From NCBI GenBank assembly GCA_032433765.1, contig JAVIAB010000124.1, forward strand, positions 91,568,845 to 91,632,844: a stretch of DNA of 64,000 bases. The letters are read 5' to 3'. Under the pieces are notes generated by a model that saw nothing but the letters and a program-made list of their open reading frames with translations, was not told the DNA's origin and did no database searches. This DNA is from Megaustenia siamemsis. Taxonomy: Eukaryota > Mollusca > Gastropoda > Stylommatophora > Ariophantidae. The number at the start of each line of letters is the position of its first letter. Position 1 is the first letter of the stretch. Positions 31,716-41,760 of this stretch are shown here, in pieces. The position numbers were made by a program, and so were the translations under genes.

Positions 31716-32131
31716 TCGGCCTATGGGAAGACCTTGACGAATTTGGGAAACATGTGAACGTGACCTATGTTAAAGAGGGGGCCAATACAACAAAGTTGGT
31801 AATTAACCCCCTGTTTAAAACCATGACGCCTATTGGTGAAGACCTGTATGAGGTGTCGCTTGGAAATCGAAGTATCCTGTGGGATCTTCCTTCACAGCTT
31901 GGTTTTTTCGTCTACCAGTACACCAAATTGGGAATGTTGGAATTTTACTATGACTTCCTGGATAGATTCGTAGAGAGGTCCGACTTTCGACTCTGTGAAA
32001 TGGATACAGATAGTCTGTACTTGGCACTCAGCGAGTCATCATTAGAAGGGGTCGTTAAAATGGATAGGGTAAACGAGTTTTTCTCCCAGTACGACAAATG
32101 TTTCCCTTACGAAACTTGTGAAGAGAACACT
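31716..32131 (+). pseudogene. Polinton-type DNA polymerase B fragment, right arm
   Basis: Mirror copy of 30425-30841 with the same motif B end and DTDS motif C. A single-base deletion in a run of G near 31748 puts the first dozen codons out of frame with the rest. Both copies are truncated at identical points by the same repeats. Confidence 0.82.
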
Positions 32132-32447
32132 GGAGGCAATGTTAAAGAACGATCGAGGCAATGTTAAAGAACGATCGAGGCAATGTTAGAGAACGCTCGA
32201 GGTAATGTTAGAGAACGCTGGAGGCAATGTTATAGAACGCTGGAGGCAATGTTAGAGAACGCTGGAGGCAATGTTAGAGAACGCTGGAGGCAATGTTAAC
32301 GAACGATCGAGGCAATGTTAGAGAACGCTGGAGGCAATGTTATAGAACGCTGGAGGCAATGTTAGAGAACGCTGGAGGCAATGTTAGAGAACGCTGGAGG
32401 CAATGTTAGAGAACGCTGGAGGCAATGTTAGAGAACGCTGGAGGCAA
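32132..32447. repeat. 22-bp minisatellite, right arm
   Basis: Mirror of 30109-30424; the order of variant units looks the same, so the array was duplicated as a block with the arm. Confidence 0.92.
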
Positions 32448-32645
32448 TTTTCGACGCAGTATGAGATCGCACTGGTGGAGATACAATTTCCGCTAAATTA
32501 TTTCAATGTAATAGAGGGTGATGTCTGGATTCGCTACGAATCTCTCGATAACGACGATATTTGCGACGCTAGATTTGATGTCAACGTGACATTGGAGCCT
32601 GGGTTATACACGAAACCCGATGCGTTCATCGGCGCGTTCGTGAGT
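32448..32645 (+). pseudogene. Polinton structural-like protein fragment, right arm
   Basis: Mirror copy of 29911-30108; same reading and same junction with the minisatellite. Confidence 0.5.
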
Positions 32646-32924
32646 TGATGGTTCATTAAGTCCATGGTTCGTGGGGTTGTGGTTCGTGGTTCGTTGTGAT
32701 TTGGTCCAACATTTTGGACCTAGAATATAACTTCCTGCTCGTTGTGTCTAACTAGTATGACTATGTGAGTAGCTTTTGGGATTTTTAGGTCGACTTTTTG
32801 AGTATGACCCTAAATTTTTGTGTTCTGGGGTAAAATGTTTGCGATTTGGATGTAACTATCTGATCGATGTGTCTAACTAGTATCAGTATGGAAGTAGATA
32901 GGTTTCTTACCTTCCCTCCTTGTT

Positions 32925-33410
32925 TTCTGATGCAGCTTCCTAGATTTCTGACCTTGCCTCTTTGGTTTTCAGCCTTTGCTTCCTAGTTTTCTGTCCATGT
33001 CTCCTAGGTTTCTGACCTTCCCTCCTTGTTTTCTGACCTCGCCTCCTAGGTTTCTGACCTCGCCTCCTAGGTTTCTGACCTCGCCTCCTAGGTTTCTGAC
33101 CTCGCCTCCTAGGTTTCTGCCCTTGCCTCTTAGATTTCTGACCCTCCCTCCTTGTTTTCTAACCTTGTCTCTTTGGTTTCTGCCCTTACCTCCTAAGTTT
33201 CTGCCCTTGTCTCCTAGGTTTCTGCCCTCGCCTCCTTGTTTTCTAACACAGCTTCCTAGATTTCTGACCATGCCTCCTAGGTTTCTGACCTTCCCTCCTT
33301 GTTTTCTAACACAGCTTCCTAGATTTCTGACCTCCCCTCCTTGTTTTCTGACCTTGCCTCTTTGGTTTCTGCCCTTACCTCCTAAGTTTCTGCCCTTGCC
33401 TCCTAACTTT
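32925..33410. repeat. 21-bp minisatellite, right arm
   Basis: Mirror of 29149-29655. Confidence 0.92.
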
Positions 33411-33594
33411 GATTTACCGGATTATATTTAAACTAGTCGGATGTGAGACTTCGTGTTATAAGCGCGCTTGATTCACGGACGTTTATTTTCATAGTACTGT
33501 TCAGTCTAGCGGTCTGTGTTGTAGTGGAATATTTTACGGTTTTAGGTCGACTTTTTTAATATGAGCCTATTTTGTTTTGGTTTATCATGAATGT

Positions 33595-33608
33595 GAGAGA
33601 GACAGAGC

Positions 33609-33680
<72 letters not shown>
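33595..33680. repeat. (GA)n tract, right arm
   Basis: Mirror of the left-arm CT tract, with a different unit count. Confidence 0.95.
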
Positions 33681-33681
<1 letters not shown>

Positions 33682-33728
33682 TCGCTTGTTGATACTTTGT
33701 GTGGGTTGATGATAGGACATGCAGGGAT

Positions 33729-33878
33729 GATGAGTTTGTCTCCAACTTTTTGAATTTTCGGTGTGTAGAATGACCCCTCTATCTCATCGCCCTTATCGTC
33801 TTTCAACACATATGTAACGGGGTTTGTTTCATTTACTCGACTGATGGAAAACAGTTCCTCCGTCCAAGCCGGAAGGTT
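33729..33878 (-). pseudogene. Polinton integrase C-terminal relic, right arm
   Basis: Mirror copy of 28682-28831 with the same wording (PAWTEELFSIS, DEIEGSFYT), again embedded in repeat blocks. Confidence 0.75.
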
Positions 33879-33879
33879 T

Positions 33880-34083
33880 GATGTTGAGGGTGGCACATGA
33901 TGATGATAGGACATGAAGGTTTGATGATGGTGTTGAGGGTGGCACATGATGATAGGACATGAAGGGTTGGTGTTGGGGGTGGCGCATGATGATGATAGTG
34001 TTGAGGGTGGCATTTGATGATGATGTGTCAATTTGTGTGGCTTGGTGATGATTTTTATTTGACTTGAGTTAGCTTGGATATGC

Positions 34084-34133
<50 letters not shown>

Positions 34134-34239
34134 GGGTGGCACATGATGATGATAGTGTTGAGGGTGGCCTATGATGATGATGTGTCAATTTGTGTGGCTT
34201 GGTGATGATGTTTATTTGACTTGAGTTAGCTTGGATATG

Positions 34240-34287
<48 letters not shown>

Positions 34288-34610
34288 GTGTTGAGGGTGG
34301 CACATGATGATGATAGGAAGGGGTGATGAGGGTGGATGATGATGATGATAGTGTTGAGGGTGGCACATGATGATGATAGGAAGGGGTGATGAGGGTGGAT
34401 GATGATGATGATAGTGTTGAGGGTGGCACATGATGATGATAGGAAGGGGTGATGAGGGTGGATGATGATGATGATAGTGTTGAGGGTGGCACATGATGAT
34501 GATGTGTCAATTTGTGTGGCTTGGTGATGATTTTTATTTGACTTGAGTTAGCTTGGATATGCGATAGAGAGAGAGAGAGAGAGAGGATGGTGTTGAGGGT
34601 GGCACATGGC
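33880..34610. repeat. Reiterated spacer blocks, right arm
   Basis: Mirror of 27960-28680: three ~63-bp units and three GA-run units. Confidence 0.9.
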
Positions 34611-34615
34611 GTTAA

Positions 34616-34921
34616 GGTAGTCTCGAAAACGCTTATGCTAACATCAACTACACGCCCTTTTCTGTTAACCAAGGGGACCTCACTCTTGTTAATCAGACGA
34701 CAGCTCCGGCAGCCAGTATGGATGACCAGGATGTTTCAGCCAAGTCCTCGATTACCTATTCCAGCTTTGATCAAGGTTTTGTCAAAATGGAGGGCGGTTG
34801 TGTTTTGAAGGCTAATGAAACTTCCTATGCACCCGTGTTTGATAGACATTTAACAAACAGTACCACCAAAACAGGAGGGAGGAAACCCAGACGCTTAAAA
34901 TTATCAACAACCGGACAGTAA
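34616..34921 (+). pseudogene. Unrecognised coding fragment, right arm
   Basis: Mirror copy of 27647-27952, ending at the TAA just before an (AT)n run. Confidence 0.45.
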
Positions 34922-36107
34922 TATATATATATATATATATATATATGATGTATTAATAAAGTTGTGAAATATAGAATTTTGTTTTGCTTTACATTGAATG
35001 AGAAAGAGCGAGCGTCACTATTTAATATTAGCACACCTTACTAAACGACACATGATGATGTTGGTAGCGATAACACACACGGCCAATAATCTTTCCCCAA
35101 GAACCGCTATCCTGGCACATGATGTTAGCGATACTACAATAACACACCTGTGTCAACCAACTCGTTCCCGCCCGCGAGCTAGTCGTATTTTCCTAACAAT
35201 ACCCCTTCAACGTCATTGCTTGTCAGCATTTTTTACATGTTGCCTATTACCCGCCCCTCCACCTCACATGCCCACCGCCGGCGAATAATAATCGGTTTGA
35301 AACTGTGTGTGGTATGATGATGATAGGACATGAAGGGATGATGGTGTTGAGGGTGGCACTAAAAAAATGTAGTGCAAGATCCGCGACCCAATCAGTTACG
35401 AGATCGCCTATAATTTTAAATTTTCCCTTCATTTTACGTTTTTTTTAAATATTGATTTTTCATACTTATGCCTCTACCTAACTTTAACTCTAAACACGGA
35501 GTTTCAGTTACACGCCTAACAATGACCGTCAGCATATTTTCCTAACAATGACCACGATTCCTTGACAATAATAAGCGATTTTTCCTAACAATAGCATTCC
35601 TCAAGTACCACTAGCCCAGTCAACAAAAGTTGCCATGTCATTCCAGTTTCTTGACTTAACATACAGTTTTCCGTCAGTATTTACAGCTTATTTTTTTTCA
35701 TAGTTTTTATTATTTCGCCTTTTTAAAAATCAGTTTGATCACATTTAACTATATTTCTTAACGTTTTGAAACATATTTATCACATACTCTTTTAAAATAC
35801 TCTTTCACAAATTTCTAACACACAGCGAGGCGATCACCGGACACGGAGCGACGGATTAGCACCGAGTCTTTTGAATTTACCTGAGTTAAGCTCTCAGTGA
35901 TTCGACAAACTGACGAACACCAAAAAAAAAAAAAATTTTTCCCAAAAAAAATAATGAAGTTCGAAAAAATCGCGAATTCGAAAAAAAAATAATTTTTTTT
36001 TTGGCACCGTTTTGGTGCAAAGTCGGTGCAAAGTCGGTGCCAAATCTATTGTATTTCGGTGCATGTTATTCCACTTTTCTGTTGAGTTCACAGCCACCGC
36101 TACTACT

Positions 36108-36113
36108 CACGCC
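36108..36113. repeat. 6-bp target-site duplication, right
   Basis: Second CACGCC, directly after the element's terminal CT. Confidence 0.9.
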
Positions 36114-36294
36114 AAGTGGGGTATAGGGAAATATGGTGTTAGTGATCCTATATTTTACAGACCTTCAGCACATGATTTTTGGGGTAATGTGATCAGTACT
36201 ACGCCCGTGCTGCTTTACTTTCCCAGAAAAAAATCCGGTACATATTTAAGGCTGGGTGAACCCGGAAACCGTCGGTTGGGATCGAACCCTACCC
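36108..36294 (-). mobile_element. SINE family 1, main piece, split by the palindromic element
   Basis: Continues the SINE tip at 26446-26477: CCAAGTGGGGTATAGGGAAA through ATTTTACAGACCTTCAGCAC and GTCGGTTGGGATCGAACCCT (B box). It is 5'-truncated just before the A-box half. Confidence 0.9.
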
Positions 36295-36305
36295 AAAGGG
36301 GTTAT

Positions 36306-36657
36306 GCTAAAGTAAATTAAAGTAATTAAGCTAAAGTCAATTCATTTTATTGTTTTTTTTTTGTCTTCATTGCATAGTGTATATACTATTCTCAATTCTT
36401 TACTGCCTGCATTGATACTTTATAAAACCTTGATAACTTCCTAATGCTTAAGTTCTACGTTCCATTTCTTCATGTTTCATATTCCATTTAGTTGCAACTG
36501 TTCCCATTATACATGGCCGAGATATGTGGACCAGATTATTAGCAAAAAGAGAATAAATGCATATTATCAGTTAGTAATTTAAGTAGAACCAAAAAGGGAC
36601 GATTTATTGCTATAATTCTAAATTTTTCGTACGCTTCAAAGACGTCCGTAGTCTAAC
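36306..36657. other. Intron 2 of GPCR gene B, right end
   Basis: No feature recognised between the split SINE and exon 2. Confidence 0.45.
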
Positions 36658-36872
36658 CTTTAAAGGAGCTGTTATACACAGGCATTTCTCTAGTGTTATC
36701 ATGGCCGTTATACAACTGCTGACTCGGGTGAAAGCAAAGTGTACCATCCCTGAAGTCATGTACATCACATCCACGGGGTCGAAATGCAAATCTGCTGCAG
36801 TCACAGACGGAGTTATGGCAAGACTTGTTAAAATCATCATTGCTGAAATACCGAGATCAGAAACTGCCAAAC
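36658..36872 (-). CDS. GPCR gene B exon 2 (TM2-TM3)
   Basis: Minus-strand exon between a TTCTTTAG acceptor and a GTTAGA donor, 215 nt. It completes the split Gly codon from exon 1 and reads GLAVSDLGISAMMILTSLAI (TM2 with the LAxSD core), an acidic ECL1 (DLHFDPVDV), TM3 ending in RVSSCITAMITLEKCLCIT, and APLK. LEKC stands where DRY stands in typical class A receptors, as in mollusc chemosensory receptors. It ends in phase 0, so splicing to 24720 gives APLK-IKRIMTP, the normal second-loop wording. Gene A exon 2 (2949-3161) is its frameshifted paralogue. Confidence 0.82.
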
Positions 36873-36960
36873 CTAAAGAATGAGATATCAATTTACTAGG
36901 ATAATGGATATTGCATTTGTAAATGTGATATTAACTTCTTTTTAAAGTTGTACATTTGAT

Positions 36961-36962
<2 letters not shown>

Positions 36963-37010
<48 letters not shown>

Positions 37011-37025
37011 CAAAATAACATTATG

Positions 37026-37056
<31 letters not shown>
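36963..37056. repeat. (TA)n microsatellite
   Basis: Two (TA)n runs (about 36963-37008 and 37029-37056). Confidence 0.95.
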
Positions 37057-37059
<3 letters not shown>

Positions 37060-37305
37060 TTATTATATATTAGACTGTGTGTGTAGCGTAGAGTAAGTGT
37101 AAGAGTAAGTTATCTTGTGCCGGGTATGTAGTGTAAGTCACAGAGGCAATGTAGCAGCAGGTAGACGCCTGTGAATCATGTCACAGGCGGGCCCACCTCC
37201 TTTAGAGTGAAAACAAGCTAAGGGGACGAAACACTTGCTCGACGTGGACCTCGCCTGATGATCAGATTGCCTCCTGCTTTGAAGCCCTGTACAAAGAGTT
37301 TGCTA

Positions 37306-37306
<1 letters not shown>
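37057..37306. repeat. ~250-bp unknown repeat inside (TA)n
   Basis: A GC-richer segment flanked on both sides by (TA)n. It contains the hairpin CGCCTGTGA-ATCATG-TCACAGGCG and the stretch GGGGACGAAACACTTGCTCG. The composition break and the microsatellite on both sides suggest a small element inserted into (TA)n. Family not recognised. Confidence 0.4.

Positions 37307-37352
<46 letters not shown>
37307..37352. repeat. (TA)n microsatellite
   Basis: Third (TA)n run, right of the unknown repeat. Confidence 0.95.
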
Positions 37353-37358
<6 letters not shown>

Positions 37359-37666
37359 TTATGTATAATTATTGATAACGTACACATACATGTGTTTATG
37401 TAATCTGAATCACCATTCCGTGGAGTTGTGACCCAACATATTATTTAGCTCATATTAATTACTCAACTAATAATCATTTGGGTAAACTTTACACATGCAA
37501 CTAAAGAGAGACTGAAACTAAATGATTTCGAAAATAAATATTTCCAAATAATTTTGAAGTGACAGGTTTTTGAGGAAATGAATCTGTAAAAGCTGAAACC
37601 AACAATAACAATACTAAGCATGGACAAAAACATTGAAAAATAGTTAAAGAATAATGGACAAACGTA
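37353..37666. other. Intron 1 of GPCR gene B, no features
   Basis: Non-coding and AT-rich. Confidence 0.4.
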
Positions 37667-37676
37667 TAGAAAGATC

Positions 37677-37933
37677 GGGAGCCGCTATATCTCAGTGGTT
37701 AGTGAACTTGACTACAAAGGACAAGAGGTAGGGTTCGATCCCAACCGACGGCTCCGGTTCACCCAGACTTTAATGAGTACCGGATTTTTTACAGGGAAAG
37801 TAAAGCGGCACAGGCTTAATACCAACCACATTACCCCAAAAATCATGTGCCGAAAATCTGTAAAATTTATGGTCACTAACATCATATTCCCTATACGCCA
37901 CTTGGCGTGACAGGGGTACTTTACTTTCTTATC
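37677..37933 (+). mobile_element. tRNA-derived SINE (family 1), full length
   Basis: Complete copy with B box GGGTTCGATCCC and the CACTTGGCGTGACAGGGG end. The 10-bp duplication TAGAAAGATC (37667-37676, 37934-37943) flanks it. Confidence 0.94.
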
Positions 37934-38042
37934 TAGAAAGATCATACAAGTTATCAGAAAAAAACAATAAAGAAATGGATGACATTAGGAGGATTAAGGG
38001 TAATGAACTCAAGAAGAAAGATCTTAAGATGATGACAATATT

Positions 38043-38750
38043 CTATCTATCTATTGACCTTTCGAGCCGTAACCGGCCCATAGGGCGTAGACCAAGATAC
38101 ACCTTCTCCTATATGAATTTTTGTTCTAGCAGTTTTCTTTTAAAGATAGTTTATCAAATCTCGCCATCTGTCTCTGTTCTGTGCAAGCAGTTCTATCTCA
38201 CTGAGGGAGCCGATTCCTGCTGCTCTTGCCTCTCTCATCAATGTTCTTCTCAGTGTCTCCCTGGGTCTTCCTCTTTTTCTTTTACCTGTTGTTTCCCATA
38301 TGAGGGCTTGCTTTGCTATTCGATTATTATCTCTTCTCATCACATGTCCAACGTATGACCATCGTCTTTTCTTTATTACTGAAGATATTAGTGGTTGATT
38401 GGCGATTTCTCTAATTTCCTCGTTTGTTTTGAATTCGTTCCATTCTATACCAAGTATTTTCCTTAGACATTTATTTTCGAATGCGTTCAACTTTGTTTCT
38501 ATATCTCTTGTTGTTTTCCAGCTTTCACACGCATACGTAAGGGTTGATAGTACATTTGATTTGAATAGCCTAAGTTTTGTGTTTGTGCTAATGAGTTTTG
38601 ATTTCCACAACTTTTCAAGGCTTCTGAAAGACATTGCTGCTTTAGCCAGTCTGATTCTAATTTCTTTGCTCGTATCCCCTTCTCGATCAATGTGACTTCC
38701 AAGATAGATGAAGTGATCGATCTCTTCTACTGGTTTGTTTGACAAAGCTG
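38043..38750 (-). mobile_element. LINE (family 4), 3' piece of a twin-primed insertion
   Basis: Minus-strand C-terminal part of an RTE-like LINE: EEIDHFIYLGSHIDREGDTS, LSTLTYACESWKTTRDIETK, LRKILGIEWNEFKTNEEI, RRWSYVGHVMRRDNNRIAKQ and GKRKRGRPRETLRRTLMREA. It ends with an (ATAG)n tail against the target duplication TGACAATATT (38033-38042). The 5' edge near 38750 joins the inverted endonuclease piece. Confidence 0.88.
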
Positions 38751-40797
38751 CAAGAAGTTTATTAGAATGGGAACCGGTAAATAGCCGTCTGATACGAACA
38801 CGATACAAAACAAAACATGGAAGACTTTCAATTATTCAATGTTATGCGCCTACTAACGAAGCTGATGATGAAGTTAAGGATGATTTTTATAACCAACTGC
38901 AACAACTTATAAACAAAATACCAAAACACGATCTTTTAATTGTAATGGGAGACTTCAACGCCAAAGTAGGACAAGATAACGCAGGAGTGGAACATGTGAT
39001 GGGGAGAGAAGGCTGTAATACAACAAGTCAGAATGGAGAAAGATTAATAGAATTATGTTTAATAGAAAATTTAGTTATAGGTGGGACATTATTTCCACAT
39101 AAAAATATCCACAAAACAACATGGATATCTCCTGATGATAGAACATCAAATCAAATTGACCACCTATGTATTAAACAACAATTCAGATCATCATTAATAG
39201 ATGTAAGAGCATACAGAGGTGCTGATGTTAATAGTGACCACAACCTGTGCATTGGGAAAATAAGATTAAAATTTAGAAACCAACAGAAGAGGTCAATTAC
39301 ACATAAAATTGATAGTCATAAACTGAAAGATGAAGCAATAAAGGAAAAGTTTAACATAGAGCTAAGTAATTGTTATTCAGCACTTGGTGAAATAGACTTA
39401 GATATCAATGAAATGTGGGACTCACAGAGCAAAATACTAATGACAGCAGCAGAAGCAAGTGCTGGACTGAAGAAAATGGAAAAACGAGCTTGGATCTCAG
39501 ACACCACATGGAAATACATCAAAGAAAGAAGAGAAGCGAAGAGAGCCATGACTAATGTAAAGACAGATCTTGGAAAGGTTCTGGCAAAAGCAACATACAA
39601 AGAATTAGACAACAAAGTGAAAAGTTCGGCATGAAGAGATACAAGAGCTTATATAGACAACTTGGCAGAGAAAGCAGAGACAGCTGCAATTACAGGAGAC
39701 AGCAGAACTCTTTATACTGTACAAAAGATGCTGACAAACACCTATACATCCAGTGGAACACCAATTCTAGACAAATCTGGATTAATGCTAACAACAAGCG
39801 CAGACATAAAAGCCCGTTGGGCGGAACACTTCAAAGAAATTCTTAACCGTCCACTACCTCACAGTTTAATAGATTTTGAAGCTGAAACACCAGCAGCAGA
39901 ATTAGATGTAAATTTAGATGACTTCACCTTGAGTGAAATAGAAACCACCTTAAAGCTAATGACCAATAACAAGGCTGCTGGAGAGGATAAGTTAACAGCT
40001 GAGATCCTCAAGGCAATTGATAGCCATAATTTAATACATCTCCAAAAAATGTTCAACATCATTTGGAAAACAGAGAAGACGCCTCATAAATGGAAAAAAG
40101 GAATCATTGTTAAGATCCCAAAAAAGGGCAATCTTAGAGATTGTAACAATTGGAGAGGCGTGACACTTTTGTCAGTTGCCTCAAAATTATTCTGTAAAAT
40201 CATCCTAAATAGAATAAAGGATTCAATAGATACAGTAATGCGTGAAGAACAGGCTGGGTTTAGAAAAGGGAGAAGCTGTCTTGACCACATTTTCACTCTA
40301 CGACTTATATTGGAGGAACACATTGAAAAGCAAAAACCTTTTGTACTTAACTTCATCGACTTCAAAAAAGCATTTGATAGTATTCATAGAGATTCTTTGT
40401 GGAAAATTCTGAAGCAATATGGCTTACCATCAAAAATCATAAATATTATCAAAGACATGTATGATGGTTACACATGTGCAGTTCGAACAGAGGAAGGACT
40501 GAGCGAATGTTTCCCAATAGAAACTGGGGTTAAACAAGGATGTATTTTATCGCCCTTGTTATTTGGAATTGTTATGGACTTCATAATGAAGAAATGCTGC
40601 ACTGGTAATAAAGGCATCGAATGGATACAAGGAGACCATTTGGAGGACCTGGACTTTGCTGATGACATAGTTCTCATCAGCAATCAGATAAAAACGATGC
40701 AGGAAAACACAAATGAACTATCATCAATAGCCAGCAAAATTGGGCTTGAGGTCAATCATGAAAAGACTAAAGTCATGAAAAGTTTAATTCCAACAAG
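38745..40797 (+). mobile_element. LINE (family 4), inverted endonuclease + RT piece
   Basis: Plus-strand 5' piece of the same insertion. It holds most of an APE-type endonuclease (HGRLSIIQCYAPTNEADDE, VMGDFNAKVGQDNAG, SNQIDHLCIKQQFRSS, VNSDHNLCIGKI) and then the RT (GFRKGRSCLDHIFTLRLI, NFIDFKKAFDSIHRDS, GVKQGCILSPLLFG, LDFADDIVLISN). The only break I see is an in-frame TGA at 39632-39634, since the frames before and after are the same. The first ~100 endonuclease residues are missing. It ends at 40797 against the second TGACAATATT (40798-40807). The opposite orientation to 38043-38750, between one pair of target duplications, is the signature of twin priming. Confidence 0.88.
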
Positions 40798-40807
40798 TGA
40801 CAATATT

Positions 40808-40922
40808 GCAAAGTATTAAATAAACAAAACATAAAATCAACATTTGTAAAGTAGCCTAGCTAAAAATCTATCACATGCAACTCCCATGAGACCTTTCGTT
40901 TAATCACGTGACTGGTCCTCCT

Positions 40923-40973
<51 letters not shown>

Positions 40974-41410
40974 CTCACGTCTCATCACATCCGTATTAGA
41001 CTTCAGTCATCCACACCGTGTACTTCCGGATCGTCTCAGATAAGTCTCACATTAATTTAGTAATATTTGTTTTTTACATATTTGTATAAATTATCAATTC
41101 TTATTCTCTTGATATGTAGATCTCCATTTTATTTTATCATGTCATTTCTTATTATTCTTCTTATCTCTATTTTACTTACTAGCACCGTTCATTATGATTA
41201 TAGTAGAATGTATCCCTATGTTGTTTTCCATTTGTTTTGGACTCGCTTTATTAAGAATTCCGCATTTAGGCCGAAACGTTAGTATTTTCTGGAGTTACTT
41301 ATGTGTAAAGCTGTCACCAAGTCTTGTAGGAGTGTGCGATACACGCCACATCTTTATCCTGCTTTATCGGTTGGTGTGTAGAAAGGGAGGAATGGAGAGA
41401 GAGAGCAGTA
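40808..41410. other. Intron 1 of GPCR gene B with (CT)n
   Basis: No gene seen. (CT)n at about 40928-40971, followed by AT-rich sequence. Confidence 0.5.
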
Positions 41411-41760
41411 AAAAACAAAGACGAGAGAACAAGGTCAAGGAGAAAAAATGAAAAAGACATTAAAACGAAGTCACGATAATAATAAAGAGGATGGGTCGAA
41501 ATGCACGGGAAAAACGTGGACCAGGTCCAGAAGTGAGTGGGCAGACAGACGCGTAGGGTAGAAGGAGAGGAAGGAGAGATTAGAGGAGTAAACAGACGAG
41601 AGAACAAGGTCAAATAGAATAAAGAAAAAAGACATTAAGACGAAGTCAGGAGAAAAAAAAGAGGATGGGTCGAAATGCACGGGAAAAACGTGAAGGCCAT
41701 GTCCAGAAATGAGTGGGCAGACAGACCAGTAGGAAGTTAATTTTCATTGGCTGACAAGAT
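41411..41760. repeat. Two-copy ~178-bp tandem duplication
   Basis: GACGAGAGAACAAGGTCAA recurs at about 41419 and 41597. Both copies continue with GAGGATGGGTCGAAATGCAC and GAGTGGGCAGACAGAC. Copy 2 is shorter. Confidence 0.8.

Larger units (their letters stand above)
26478..36107. mobile_element. Palindromic (fold-back) Maverick/Polinton-derived element
   Basis: A 9,630-bp element made of two inverted arms (26478-31232 and 31325-36107) around a 92-bp unique loop (31233-31324). It begins AGTAGTAGCGGTGGCTG and ends with the exact reverse complement, with a 6-bp target duplication. Each arm carries the same decayed Polinton gene pieces (integrase C-terminus, PolB, structural-like fragment, one unknown) plus the same minisatellites. 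The arms differ by scattered substitutions, microsatellite length and a few indels. It lies in intron 2 of GPCR gene B. Interpretation as a non-autonomous fold-back Polinton is inference from ends, duplication size and gene content. Confidence 0.85.
31325..36107. repeat. Right arm of the palindrome (4,783 bp)
   Basis: Reverse complement of the left arm with the same modules. Differences I can see: one fewer G near 31748 (frameshift in PolB), a Glu for Asp change in LYEVSLG, a ~26-bp extra stretch near 35525-35550 between repeats of the motif CATTGTTAGG, a shorter (AT)n at 34921-34946, and different CT and poly-A lengths. Confidence 0.92.

Noticed and set aside
26478..36107. Palindrome as a sequencing or assembly artefact
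   Set aside because: The arms carry different mutations and the flanks are two different halves of one SINE with a 6-bp duplication. A mirrored read or join would not give that.
37225..37262. Circularly permuted hammerhead (GAAAC ... CTGATGA)
   Set aside because: The flanking bases cannot form stem II and no cleavage triplet fits.
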